Source: Burkholderiales bacterium
GTDB taxonomy: Bacteria; Pseudomonadota; Gammaproteobacteria; Burkholderiales; SG8-41
Assembly: GCA_020854035.1 (NCBI GenBank)
Contig: JADZGE010000012.1
Span: 62,001-126,000, forward strand
Reading direction: 5' to 3'
Length of the DNA stretch: 64,000 bases
Numbering within the stretch: position 1 is the stretch's first letter; every line of letters begins with the position of its first letter. Of this stretch, positions 29,813-38,267 are shown piece after piece. The notes under the pieces are model-generated. The model ran no database searches and was not told where the DNA came from. It saw only the letters and a list, made by a program, of their open reading frames with translations. The position numbers were made by a program, and so were the translations under genes.

Positions 29813-30643
29813 ATGACCCTGAAAGACCGCATCGGAGTCGACATCAGCCGGCGCCTCAAGCTGGAGGACGCCATCGAGTGGGCGGCGCGGAACCGCGTTC
29901 GCCATATCGACATCCAGCTCGATACCGGCGAGAACGCGCTGCCGTCGTTCGACACGAAGCGTTGCGCGACGGTGAGAAAACTCCTCGAGCGCCACGGCGT
30001 GGCGCTCGGCCTGCACACGAACTCGGCGGTGAACGTGGCCGAATACTCGCCGCACGTCGCCGACGCGGTGACCGACTATCTCAAGCGCTACGTCGACCTC
30101 GTGCCGCGGCTCGGCGCGAGCTGGACCGAAATGCACGCCGGCTATCACTTCACGAAGGACCGCAAGGCGCGGATGGAGGCGGGCAAGGAGCGGCTGAAGC
30201 GCGTCGTCGAGCACGCGCAGAAGAAGAAGGCGCTGGTGCTCCTGGAGAACCTCAACAAGGAGCCCGAACTGGCCGAAGTGCACTACCTCGCGCACACGGT
30301 CGAGGAATGGCAGTACTACTGGGACATCCCTTCGCCCTGCTTCAAGCTCTGCTTCACGGTGAATCACGCGCACCTTGTCCCGGAGGGGGTGGAGGGATTC
30401 GTCGCGGCGCTCGACTTCGCGCGGGTGGGTGAGGTGCGGCTCGCCGACACCTGGAGAAACGGCCACGAGGTTCACCTCAGGCCCGGCGCCGGCGATCTGG
30501 ATTTCGGGGCGGCGTTCAAGGCGATGGAAGGCAAGGGCTACCGGGGCTGCTACACGAACGCGTTCACCACGCTGGACGAGATGCTCGCGGCGCGAGACTA
30601 TCTCGTCGAGCGGGCGCGCGAAGCCGGGGTGCGGGTCGACTGA
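29813..30643 (+). CDS. Sugar phosphate isomerase/epimerase-like TIM-barrel protein
   Basis: A 276-residue xylose-isomerase-like (AP endonuclease 2 family) TIM barrel. Candidate metal or catalytic residues lie in TEMHAGYHF, VLLENLNKEPE (Glu), CFTVNHAHLV (His) and the late VRLADTWRNGHEVHL. ATG 29813 begins MTLKDRIGVDIS; a longer reading starts in the repeat. Such enzymes include hydroxypyruvate isomerases and 2-keto-myo-inositol dehydratases; next to a serine-glyoxylate-type aminotransferase, hydroxypyruvate or tartronate semialdehyde chemistry is plausible but unproven. Confidence 0.85.
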   Translation: MTLKDRIGVDISRRLKLEDAIEWAARNRVRHIDIQLDTGENALPSFDTKRCATVRKLLERHGVALGLHTNSAVNVAEYSPHVADAVTDYLKRYVDLVPRLGASWTEMHAGYHFTKDRKARMEAGKERLKRVVEHAQKKKALVLLENLNKEPELAEVHYLAHTVEEWQYYWDIPSPCFKLCFTVNHAHLVPEGVEGFVAALDFARVGEVRLADTWRNGHEVHLRPGAGDLDFGAAFKAMEGKGYRGCYTNAFTTLDEMLAARDYLVERAREAGVRVD

Positions 30644-30755
30644 CGCCGCAATCGCGCCTCGCCGGCGTGGAATTCGCGAGGGGCCCCGGCGCACACGGGC
30701 GCGACGGCGGGAAGCGGCGGAGGAAGAAGAGCCGCGCGAACACGAGGAGGAGAGC

Positions 30756-31724
30756 ATGATGCTTCTGGCACGCGTGACACTGCTGGCGGCGGCACTCGCC
30801 GCCGGCGCGGGCGCCGGCGCGGCGGACAGGTATCCCGCCCGCCCGGTCCGGCTCGTCGTCCCCTTCGCGCCCGGCGGCGGCACCGATATCAGTGCGCGCA
30901 TCCTCGCCGAGGGACTCGGCAGGGAGCTCGGCGAGACGGTGGTGGTGGACAACCGCCCCGGCGCCGGCAGCGTGCTCGGAACCGAGATCGTCGCCAAGGC
31001 GGCGCCCGACGGCTACACGCTGCTTCTCGGCAACATCAGCATGGCCTTCAACGCGGCCCTCTACCGGAAGCTCCCGTACGACACGCTCCGCGGTTTCATC
31101 CCGATCTCGCTCGTCACCGACCAGCCGAACATCCTGGTGGCGCACCCGACGCTGCCCGCGAAGACGTTCCGGGATTTCATCGCGCTCGCCCGCGCCCAGC
31201 CCGGCAAGCTCACCTACGGTTCGGCGGGGCTCGGCTCCGGCACGCATCTCGCGATGGAGCTGCTCGTCATGTCGCAGCAGTTGACGCTCGTGCACGTGCC
31301 GTACAAGGGGACGGGGCCCGCGCTCACCGCCTTGCTGGGCAGCCAGATCTCGGTGTTCTTCTCGACCTTCGCCTCGGCGCTGCCGCACGTGAAGGCCGAG
31401 CGCCTGCGCGCTTTCGCCGTCACCAGTCTCAAGCGCGCGCGCACGCTGCCGGAAGTGCCGACCGTGGCGGAATCGGGAGTGCCCGGCTACGAGTACAGCA
31501 CCTGGTACGGATTGCTCTCCCCGGCGGGGGTGCCGCGCCCGATCGTCGAGCAACTGAACCGCGCCGCGGTCGCGGCGCTGAAAACGCCCGAAATCCAGGG
31601 CCGCTACCTCTCGCAGGGTCTCGACCCGATACCGTCCACGCCGGCCCGCTACGCCGCCTACCTCAAGTCCGAGACCGACAAGTGGGCGAACGTCGTGCGC
31701 GCCGCGAAGATCGAGCAACAATAG
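30756..31724 (+). CDS. Bug/TctC-family transporter receptor
   Basis: A 322-residue periplasmic receptor with a signal peptide (MMLLARVTLLAAALAAGAGAG) and a canonical core: RLVVPFAPGGGTDISAR, VDNRPGAGSVLG, AAPDGYTLLLGN and LPYDTLRGFIPIS. The strong Shine-Dalgarno GAGGAGGAGAGC precedes ATG 30756. It follows the isomerase-like gene and precedes the TRAP operon, so the region has receptors for two different secondary transporters side by side. Confidence 0.95.
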   Translation: MMLLARVTLLAAALAAGAGAGAADRYPARPVRLVVPFAPGGGTDISARILAEGLGRELGETVVVDNRPGAGSVLGTEIVAKAAPDGYTLLLGNISMAFNAALYRKLPYDTLRGFIPISLVTDQPNILVAHPTLPAKTFRDFIALARAQPGKLTYGSAGLGSGTHLAMELLVMSQQLTLVHVPYKGTGPALTALLGSQISVFFSTFASALPHVKAERLRAFAVTSLKRARTLPEVPTVAESGVPGYEYSTWYGLLSPAGVPRPIVEQLNRAAVAALKTPEIQGRYLSQGLDPIPSTPARYAAYLKSETDKWANVVRAAKIEQQ

Positions 31725-31811
31725 ACCCGGCCCGCAGACCGGGGCAGGGGGATCCGCCCGGGGAGTCCGACAGGGGACGCACCGGCACATCAACGAGGAA
31801 GGAGGAGAACG

Positions 31812-32783
31812 ATGAAGTACGTCAGGCTCGCCGCGATTCTCGCCGGGATGATCGCCTCCGGCGCGGGTCTCGCCCAGATCGAAATCAAGCTCGGCCATGT
31901 CGGCGAGCCGGGTTCGCTCTTCCAGAAGTCCGCCGACGAGTTCGCGAGCCGCGCGAACGCGAAGCTCGGCGGCAAGGCGCGGGTGGTCACGTTCGGCTCG
32001 AGTCAGTTGGGCGGCGACAAGGAGCTCCTGCAGAAGCTGAAGCTCGGCACCGTCGAGCTCGCGCTGCCTTCCACCGTCATGTCCTCGGAATCCGACCTTT
32101 TCGGCATCTTCGAGATGCCCTATCTCGTGAAGGACCGCAAGCACATGCAGGCGATCGAGAAGGCGGTTTTCTGGCCGAACCTCGCGCCGGAGGTCGAGAA
32201 AAAGGGGTTGAAGGTGCTCGCGGTATGGGAGAACGGCTACCGGCACATCACCAACAACCGCCAGCCGATCGTCAAACCGGCCGATCTGAAGGGCATCAAG
32301 CTGCGCGTGCCGGAGGGCAAGTGGCGGGTGAAGATGTTCCAGACCTACGGCGCGAACCCGAGCCCGATGAAGTTCTCGGAAGTGTTCACCGCGCTGCAGA
32401 CCGGGGTGATGGACGGCCAGGAGAATCCGTTCTCGCAGATCGTCTCCGCCAAGTTCCAGGAAGTCCAGAAGTTCATTTCGCTCACCGGTCACGTCTACAC
32501 GCCGGCCTACCTTGCGACGGGCTCGAAGAAGTGGGCATCGCTGCCGGCGGAGGTGCGCACGGTCCTGGAGAGCGCGGCGAAGGAGATGCAGTCCACCGTC
32601 TACTCGATCGCCGAGAAGGACGAGAGCGAGCTTCTCGCGAAGATCAAGGCGGCCGGCGTGAAGGTCAACGAGGCGGACAAGGCGGCCTTCGTCGCCGCGA
32701 GCAAGGCGGTCTACGAGGAATTCGGCAGGGAAGTGAAGGGTTCGAGGGAGCTCATCGACAAGGCCCTCGCGCTTGCCAGGTGA
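31812..32783 (+). CDS. TRAP transporter substrate-binding protein (DctP family)
   Basis: A 323-residue periplasmic receptor with a signal peptide (MKYVRLAAILAGMIASGAGLAQ), then IEIKLGHVGEPGSLFQKSAD and the DctP core (GSSQLGGDKELLQKLKLGTV, LKGIKLRVPEGKWRVKMF with the carboxylate-binding Arg, and GVMDGQENPFSQI). The Shine-Dalgarno AGGAAGGAGGAG precedes ATG 31812. It binds a carboxylate for the DctQ/DctM pair downstream, from which it is separated by family A repeat copy 7. Confidence 0.95.
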   Translation: MKYVRLAAILAGMIASGAGLAQIEIKLGHVGEPGSLFQKSADEFASRANAKLGGKARVVTFGSSQLGGDKELLQKLKLGTVELALPSTVMSSESDLFGIFEMPYLVKDRKHMQAIEKAVFWPNLAPEVEKKGLKVLAVWENGYRHITNNRQPIVKPADLKGIKLRVPEGKWRVKMFQTYGANPSPMKFSEVFTALQTGVMDGQENPFSQIVSAKFQEVQKFISLTGHVYTPAYLATGSKKWASLPAEVRTVLESAAKEMQSTVYSIAEKDESELLAKIKAAGVKVNEADKAAFVAASKAVYEEFGREVKGSRELIDKALALAR

Positions 32784-32789
32784 TCCGGT

Positions 32790-32890
32790 AGTGATGCGCC
32801 GATGAAGTGACGAGGTGAGCGGCCGCCACCCGCCGCCTCGTCTCGTCACGGCATCCCTCATCATCGCCTCACCTCGTCACCGCGTCACCC
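32790..32890. repeat. Inverted repeat, family A copy 7
   Basis: GTGATGCGCCGATGAAGTGACGAGGTGAG on the left and CTCACCTCGTCACCGCGTCACCC on the right frame about 50 bp. It separates the abundant-receptor gene dctP from the membrane genes dctQM, as in other operons of this window. Confidence 0.7.
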
Positions 32891-32891
32891 G

Positions 32892-33392
32892 ATGCTCGCG
32901 CGCGCGCGTAACGCCTGCGAGAAGTTCCTCGAGGCGATCGTGATCGTGCTGATGATCGCGCTCGCGGTCGAGGTGACGCTCGGCGTCGCGTTCCGGTACG
33001 CCGGCCACGCGCTCGTCTGGTATGACGAAGTGGCCACGATCCTGCTCGCGTGGATCACGTACTACGGCTCCGCCCTCGCGGCGCTCAAGCGCGCGCATCT
33101 CGGCGTGCCCGAGCTCGTCCGCGCCATGCCGCCCGCGCCGCGGGTCACCGTGGCGCTCTTCGCCGAGCTCGCCGTCTTCGCGTTCTTCGCCCTGCTCGCC
33201 TGGGTCGGCTGGTCGGTGCTCGAGGTGCTCGCCACGGACAACCTGGTGTCGCTGCCGGCGGTATCGGTCGCCTGGACGCAGTCGGTCATTCCCGTGAGCG
33301 CGGTGCTCATCGTGATCGCGGAGGCGCTGGTGCTGCCCGAGGTGCTGCGGGAGGCGCGCCGCGGCGACGCCGCGCCGGACGGCCCCGCATGA
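32892..33392 (+). CDS. TRAP transporter small permease (DctQ family)
   Basis: A 166-residue inner-membrane protein with four predicted spans (IVIVLMIALAVEVTLGVAFRY and later segments) and the DctQ-typical DEVATILLAWITYYGSALA and KRAHLGVPELV. Its stop overlaps the dctM start (ATGA), showing coupled translation. It bridges the binding protein and the large permease. Confidence 0.93.
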   Translation: MLARARNACEKFLEAIVIVLMIALAVEVTLGVAFRYAGHALVWYDEVATILLAWITYYGSALAALKRAHLGVPELVRAMPPAPRVTVALFAELAVFAFFALLAWVGWSVLEVLATDNLVSLPAVSVAWTQSVIPVSAVLIVIAEALVLPEVLREARRGDAAPDGPA

Positions 33393-34672
33393 GCGAATTC
33401 CTCCTCTTCGCCGGCGTCTTCGCGCTGGTTCTGATCAACGTCCCGATCGCGGTGGCGCTCGGGATCGCGGCGGTGGCCGCCATCATCGCGGCGCAGGGCG
33501 CGGCGAGCCTGCCCAACGTCGCGATCGTCATGTACCAGGGGGCGACGAGCTTTCCGCTCATCGCCATCCCGCTCTTCATCCTCGCCGGGGCGATCATGAA
33601 CACCTCCGGCATCTCGCAGCGGCTGATCGACTTCTGCAACGCGCTGATCGGCTCGGTGCGCGGGGGACTCGCGCAGGTGAACGTGGTGACCTCGATGTTC
33701 TTCGCCGAGATCTCCGGGTCCGCGGTCGCCGACGTCGCCGCCACCGGGCCGGTGCTGATCCCGGCGATGAAGAAGCAGGGCTACTCGGGGCCGTTCACCG
33801 CCGCCGTGACTTCCTCCACCGCGTCGCTCGCGATCATCATCCCGCCGTCGATCCCGATGATCCTCTACGCCGTGATGGCGGGCACCTCGGTCGTGCAGCT
33901 CTTCGTGGCCGGGATCGTGCCGGGCCTCGTCGCCGGGTTCGCGATGTGCGGGCTGTGCTACTGGTACGCGATACGCTACAACCACCCGGCCGGCGACCCG
34001 TTCCGGCTCGCCAGGCTGTGGCGCTCGTTCAAGGACACCGGCTGGGCGTTGACGCTCCCGCTCATCATACTCGGGGGCATTTTCGGCGGCGTGGTGACGG
34101 CGACGGAAGGCGCCGCGCTCGCGGTGCTCGCGGCGCTGTTCGTGGGTGGCGTGGTCTACCGCGAACTCGACTGGAAGCACCTGCGCGCCGCGATCGTGGA
34201 CGGCGCCGTGCAGACCGCCGCCGTGATGTTGCTCGTCGCCTGCTCGGCGCTGCTCGGGACCTACCTCACCGAGATCCAGCTGCCGCAGAAGCTCGCCCGG
34301 CAGATGCTCGCCCTCAGCAACGAGCGGTGGATGGTGCTCGCGGTGCTCAACGCGTTCTTCCTTTTCATCGGCATGTTCCTGCACTCCGCGGCCGCGATCA
34401 TCCTGGTGGTGCCGATCGTGATCCCGCTCGCGACCGCCGTCGGCATCGACCCGGTCCACTTCGGCATCATCGTCACGCTCAACCTCGCGATCGGCCAGCA
34501 GACCCCGCCCGTGGCGAGCGTGCTGATGATCACCTGCTCGATCGCGAAGGAGAACGTCTGGGACGTCACCCGGGCGAACCTGCCCTTCATCGGCGTGCTG
34601 CTGGCGACGCTCCTCCTCGTCACCTACGTGCCGGCGGTGCCGATGTCGCTCGTGGAATTTTTCTACCGTTGA
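33389..34672 (+). CDS. TRAP transporter large permease (DctM family)
   Basis: A 427-residue transporter with about 12 spans. Family landmarks are the N-terminus FALVLINVPIAVALGIAA, FAEISGSAVADVAATG, IIPPSIPMILYAVMAGTS, and near the end LNLAIGQQTPPVASVLM. ATG 33389 overlaps the dctQ stop; longer upstream readings of the frame are shadow. With DctP and DctQ it forms a complete sodium- or proton-driven carboxylate importer. Confidence 0.95.
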   Translation: MSEFLLFAGVFALVLINVPIAVALGIAAVAAIIAAQGAASLPNVAIVMYQGATSFPLIAIPLFILAGAIMNTSGISQRLIDFCNALIGSVRGGLAQVNVVTSMFFAEISGSAVADVAATGPVLIPAMKKQGYSGPFTAAVTSSTASLAIIIPPSIPMILYAVMAGTSVVQLFVAGIVPGLVAGFAMCGLCYWYAIRYNHPAGDPFRLARLWRSFKDTGWALTLPLIILGGIFGGVVTATEGAALAVLAALFVGGVVYRELDWKHLRAAIVDGAVQTAAVMLLVACSALLGTYLTEIQLPQKLARQMLALSNERWMVLAVLNAFFLFIGMFLHSAAAIILVVPIVIPLATAVGIDPVHFGIIVTLNLAIGQQTPPVASVLMITCSIAKENVWDVTRANLPFIGVLLATLLLVTYVPAVPMSLVEFFYR

Positions 34673-35186
34673 GGAGTCGCGCCGCCCGCGTGCTCCCGCG
34701 AGGCGCCGGGGCGGCCGTGTTCGCGGCGAGCGCCTCGCCTCGTGCCGCCACGGGGTCCGGCGGGGGGAGGTTACCCCCGCGAGCGGGCCACGGATGACCG
34801 TTCCCGGGCATTCCCGGGCGTCTTGCGGAGTACTGGCGTTTTCCCTATTATCCGTCCCGTGGATGGGGCCATATGCTGTCGGAGGCCGGTCCACGGGTGC
34901 GAAAGTCATCCATTCTGCCGCGTAGAGCAGGAAGCAGGTCGCCTTCGGAGGAGTTCGGCGTCAAATAACAAGGACGGGGCAGGGACGGGTGGGCCGCGGG
35001 CGTACGCGCTCCCCTCAATGAGGTTGCGGCCGGCCCTCGGCGTCACGGTCCCGGCGCACAAGCAGGCGGCTGGCTCCGACAGGGTTTGCGACGGGCCCGA
35101 AGGGGGGACTGGCGGGCGCCGGGTCGAGGTCGGGGATGCAGGGTGATCCCGGGAGCACGGGTGGATCGAGCAGAGGAGAATCACGC
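34673..35186 (+). other. 514-bp leader upstream of tctBA, no gene seen
   Basis: No frame here gives a recognisable protein. It begins after dctM, includes the promoter at 34823-34851 and then about 335 nt of untranslated leader before tctB. An ATG at 35020 opens a short basic stretch (MRLRPALGVTVPAHKQA) that could be a remnant signal peptide of a lost tctC, but this is weak. Confidence 0.5.
34823..34851 (+). promoter_or_regulatory. Sigma-70-like promoter for tctBA
   Basis: TTGCGG (34823-34828) and TATTAT (34846-34851) are spaced by 17 bp, in an unusually AT-rich patch for this window. It points toward tctB, 336 bp downstream, giving a long leader. Confidence 0.6.
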
Positions 35187-35645
35187 ATGAAGTTCGACTG
35201 GCGCAACAACCGCGATTTCTTCGCGGGCCTGCTCTACATCGTGACGGGGGCCGTCGCGATGTGGATCGCCCGGGACTACCCCATGGGTACCGCGCTGCGC
35301 ATGGGGCCCGGTTACTTCCCCACCGTGCTCGGCGGCATCACCGTCGCGTTCGGCATCGCCGTGCTGCTGATGGGCGTGAAGAACAACGAAAAGATCAAGG
35401 GCAACTGGTCGATCCGCGCCCTGATCGTGCTGCCGTTGTCGATGGTGATATTCGGCATCCTCATGGAGGAGGCCGGATTCATACCCGCGCTCTTCGTCCT
35501 CGTCGTGATCTCCGCGCTTTCGGGCAGGGAGTTCAAGTGGCGCGAGGCAATCCCGCTCGCGATCGCGCTCATCGTCATCTGCACGCTGGTGTTCATCTAC
35601 GGGCTGGGGCTGCCCTACCCGCTCATCAAGGGCTACTGGGGATAA
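35187..35645 (+). CDS. tctB: Tripartite tricarboxylate transporter small subunit TctB
   Basis: A 152-residue membrane protein with four hydrophobic spans. It has the TctB-family N-terminus (DFFAGLLYIVTGAVAMWIAR followed by MGTALRMGPGYFPTVLGG). AGAGGAGAATC precedes ATG 35187, which is preferred over ATG 35136. It is followed after 4 bp by tctA. A tctC receptor gene, usually first in this operon, is absent here; the orphan Bug genes in the window are candidate partners. Confidence 0.94.
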   Translation: MKFDWRNNRDFFAGLLYIVTGAVAMWIARDYPMGTALRMGPGYFPTVLGGITVAFGIAVLLMGVKNNEKIKGNWSIRALIVLPLSMVIFGILMEEAGFIPALFVLVVISALSGREFKWREAIPLAIALIVICTLVFIYGLGLPYPLIKGYWG

Positions 35646-35649
35646 CGCG

Positions 35650-37158
35650 ATGGAACTCTTCCACAACCTCATTTTCGGCTTCAGCGTCGCGCTCTCGCTC
35701 CAGAACGTCATCTACTGCTTCGTCGGGGTGCTGCTGGGCACCCTGATCGGCGTGCTCCCCGGCATCGGCCCGCTCGCGACCATCGCGATGCTGCTGCCGA
35801 TCACTTTCAACCTCGCGCCGGTGCCGGCGCTCATCATGCTCGCCGGCATCTACTACGGCTCGCAGTACGGTGGATCGACGACGGCGATCCTCGTCAACCT
35901 GCCGGGAGAAACCTCGGCGGTGGTGACGTGCATCGACGGCTACCAGATGGCGCGACAGGGTCGCGCCGGGCCGGCGCTCGCGATTTCCGCCATCGGCTCG
36001 TTCTGCGCGGGCACCGTCTGCACGATGCTGATCGCGCTCTTCGGCCCGCCGCTCGCGGAGGTGGCGCTCAAGTTCGGCGCGCCGGAGTACTTCTCGCTCA
36101 TGCTGATGGGGCTCGTCGCGGCGGCGGTGCTCTCGAGCGAGAACATGACCAAGGCGCTCGCGATGGTGGCGATGGGGCTCATCATCGGTATCGTCGGCAC
36201 CGACGTCAACTCGGGCATGGCGCGCTACAGCTTCGGCATCGCGGAGCTCACCGACGGCATCGGCTTCGTCGTGATCGCCGTGGGCGTGTTCGCAGTCGGC
36301 GAAATCATCTCCAATCTCGGGGACCCGGAGGAGCGCAAGGTTTTCACCTCGAACGTCTCCGGCCTCATGCCGACGATGAAGGATCTCCGGGATTCCGCCG
36401 GTCCCATCGCGCGCGGCACCGCGATCGGAGCGTTCCTCGGCGTGCTGCCCGGCACCGGACCGGCGATCGCGTCGTTCTCCTCCTACATGGTCGAGAAGAA
36501 GCTGTCGAAAACGCCGGAGCGTTTCGGCAAGGGCGCGATCGAGGGCGTCGCGGGGCCGGAGTCGGCCAACAACGCCGACGCGCAGTGCAAGTTCATCCCG
36601 ACGCTGACGCTCGGCATACCGGCGAGCGCGACGATGGCGCTCATGCTCGGCGCGCTGACGATACAGGGCATCGCGCCGGGGCCGCAGGTCATGACGCAGA
36701 AGCCCGATCTCTTCTGGGGTCTCGTCGCGAGCATGTGGGTCGGCAACGCCATGCTGGTGGTCCTCAACCTGCCGCTCGTCGGCATGTGGGTGCAGCTCCT
36801 CAAGGTGCCCTACCGGCTGCTCTTCCCCGCGATCATGGCGTTCTCGTGCATCGGCATCTACAGCGTGAACAACAGCCCCTTCGAGATCTATCTCTCGGCG
36901 CTCTTCGGATTGATCGGGATTGCGTGGATGAAGCTCGAAATGCCGCCCGCGCCCATGCTGCTCGGCTTCGTTCTGGGCCCGCTGATGGAGGAGAACCTGA
37001 GGCGGGCGCTCCTCATTTCGCGCGGCGATCCGACGGTCTTCTTCACGCGGCCGATCAGCCTGGGCTTCATGATCGCGACGGCGCTCATCATCATCATCAT
37101 GGTGCTCCCGGCCGTCAAGGCGCGGCGCGCGGCGATCACCGATACGACGACGACCTGA
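35650..37158 (+). CDS. tctA: Tripartite tricarboxylate transporter large permease TctA
   Basis: A 502-residue permease with about 12 spans. The duplicated TctA motifs are visible: GTLIGVLPGIGPLATIAMLL near residue 30 and GAFLGVLPGTGPAIASFSSY in the second half, plus YYGSQYGGSTTAILVNLPGE and PESANNADAQCKFIPTLTLG. It imports a carboxylate with the help of a Bug receptor and TctB, driven by an ion gradient. It is the last gene of the operon, ending at a clear terminator. Confidence 0.96.
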   Translation: MELFHNLIFGFSVALSLQNVIYCFVGVLLGTLIGVLPGIGPLATIAMLLPITFNLAPVPALIMLAGIYYGSQYGGSTTAILVNLPGETSAVVTCIDGYQMARQGRAGPALAISAIGSFCAGTVCTMLIALFGPPLAEVALKFGAPEYFSLMLMGLVAAAVLSSENMTKALAMVAMGLIIGIVGTDVNSGMARYSFGIAELTDGIGFVVIAVGVFAVGEIISNLGDPEERKVFTSNVSGLMPTMKDLRDSAGPIARGTAIGAFLGVLPGTGPAIASFSSYMVEKKLSKTPERFGKGAIEGVAGPESANNADAQCKFIPTLTLGIPASATMALMLGALTIQGIAPGPQVMTQKPDLFWGLVASMWVGNAMLVVLNLPLVGMWVQLLKVPYRLLFPAIMAFSCIGIYSVNNSPFEIYLSALFGLIGIAWMKLEMPPAPMLLGFVLGPLMEENLRRALLISRGDPTVFFTRPISLGFMIATALIIIIMVLPAVKARRAAITDTTTT

Positions 37159-37182
37159 GGCGGGGCTCGGCGGGTACTCCGG

Positions 37183-37211
37183 AAACGGCGCCGCGCGGCG
37201 CCGTTTTCTTT
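37183..37211. terminator. Rho-independent terminator after tctA (bidirectional)
   Basis: A perfect 10-bp stem AAACGGCGCC/GGCGCCGTTT with loop GCGC (37193-37196) is followed by TTCTTTC on the plus strand. The complement also has A-rich flanks, so it may also serve the convergent sua5 gene, which ends at 37211. Confidence 0.85.
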
Positions 37212-38191
37212 CATGTTCCACCCGCCGCGGGGGTGCCCGCCGCCGCGCGCGCGAGCCGGTCGTTCACCGCGGTCCATTCCGCGGCGGCCGGCGGCCTCTC
37301 GACGATGATGACGTCACACCGGGCGGCGTCGAGGCGCCGCAGGTTCGCGTAGAGCGCGTGCGCGTAGCGGGCCGGGTGATCGCTCCCGGGAATCCAGAGC
37401 ACGGCGGGGTCACGCGGGTCCGGCATCGATGACCCCAGCACACCCGCCTTCCTGCCGCGCCGGGCGAACGATGCGACGAGCGCCGCGAGTTCGTCCGGCC
37501 CGGCAAGCATGAGCGGCGTGCGCGGCGCGTAATGCGCGGCCGGCGTCCCCGGCGCGCGCGGCGCCGCAGCGCCGGCGTCCGCCAGCGGCACACCCGCCGC
37601 GTCCTCGACGGCGCGCGCGCCGATCGAGCCGGGGCGAAGCAGTCGCGGCGCGGCCCCGGAGAGATCGACGATCGTGGACTCGATTCCGACATCGGCTTCG
37701 CCGCCGTCGAGCACGCATTCCACTGCCGCGCCGAATTCTTCGCGTACGTGCGCGGCGGTGGTGGCCGACACGCGGCCGTAGCGGTTCGCCGAGGGCGCCG
37801 CGATGCCGCCGCCGAAACGCCGCAGCAGCCGCTGCGCCACGGGATGCGAGGGCACGCGCACGGCGATCGTGTCCTGCCCGCCGGTCACGAGGTCGCCGAC
37901 CCCGGGCGCGCGGGCCAGAACGAGCGTGAGCGGTCCGGGCCAGAACGCGCGGGCGAGCCTGTGGGCCGTCTCGGGGATGCCGCGCGCCCAGTTCGCGGTC
38001 TCGATCGCGTCGGCGAGGTGGACGATGACCGGATGATCCGCGGGCCGGCCCTTGACTGCGTAGAGCCGCCGCACCGCCGGCGGATTCGCCGCGTCGGCGC
38101 CCAGCCCGTAGACGGTCTCGGTGGGAAAGGCGACGAGCCCCCCGGCGCGGAGCACGGCGACGGCGTTGTCGATTTCGCGATCGCCTGTCAC
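37211..38191 (-). CDS. L-threonylcarbamoyladenylate synthase (Sua5)
   Basis: A 326-residue Sua5. The N-terminal YrdC domain (GGLVAFPTETVYGLGADAAN, KGRPADHPVIVHLAD, IAVRVPSHPVAQRLL, GGIAAPSANRYGRVSATTA) is followed by a linker and the C-terminal Sua5 domain (PAAHYAPRTPLMLAG). It makes threonylcarbamoyl-AMP from Thr, bicarbonate and ATP for the t6A37 modification of tRNA. The start is GTG 38191. In many Burkholderiales a sua5 homologue follows purC-purE-purK; here it is on the same strand as purEC but separated by three other genes. Confidence 0.95.
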   Translation of the reverse strand: MTGDREIDNAVAVLRAGGLVAFPTETVYGLGADAANPPAVRRLYAVKGRPADHPVIVHLADAIETANWARGIPETAHRLARAFWPGPLTLVLARAPGVGDLVTGGQDTIAVRVPSHPVAQRLLRRFGGGIAAPSANRYGRVSATTAAHVREEFGAAVECVLDGGEADVGIESTIVDLSGAAPRLLRPGSIGARAVEDAAGVPLADAGAAAPRAPGTPAAHYAPRTPLMLAGPDELAALVASFARRGRKAGVLGSSMPDPRDPAVLWIPGSDHPARYAHALYANLRRLDAARCDVIIVERPPAAAEWTAVNDRLARAAAGTPAAGGT

Positions 38192-38267
38192 GTTCGAGCC
38201 GCCGATTGGCGGCCCATCGCCCTTTCCGGCATACTATCTCTCAAGGGTCAGGGTGAGAGCGGAAGGC

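Noticed and set aside
30564-32864. A 766-codon minus-strand open frame
   Set aside because: It is antisense to the Bug receptor and dctP genes, which have signal peptides and ribosome-binding sites.
34742-35146. A 134-codon frame upstream of tctB
   Set aside because: No family resemblance, and it spans the best promoter of the region. Treated as untranslated leader.
38191-38267. Sigma-54 promoter for the PEP-CTERM gene
   Set aside because: TTGGCGGCCCATCGCCC resembles a -24/-12 element, but the GG-to-GC spacing is one base short of the required 10. Not reported as a site.
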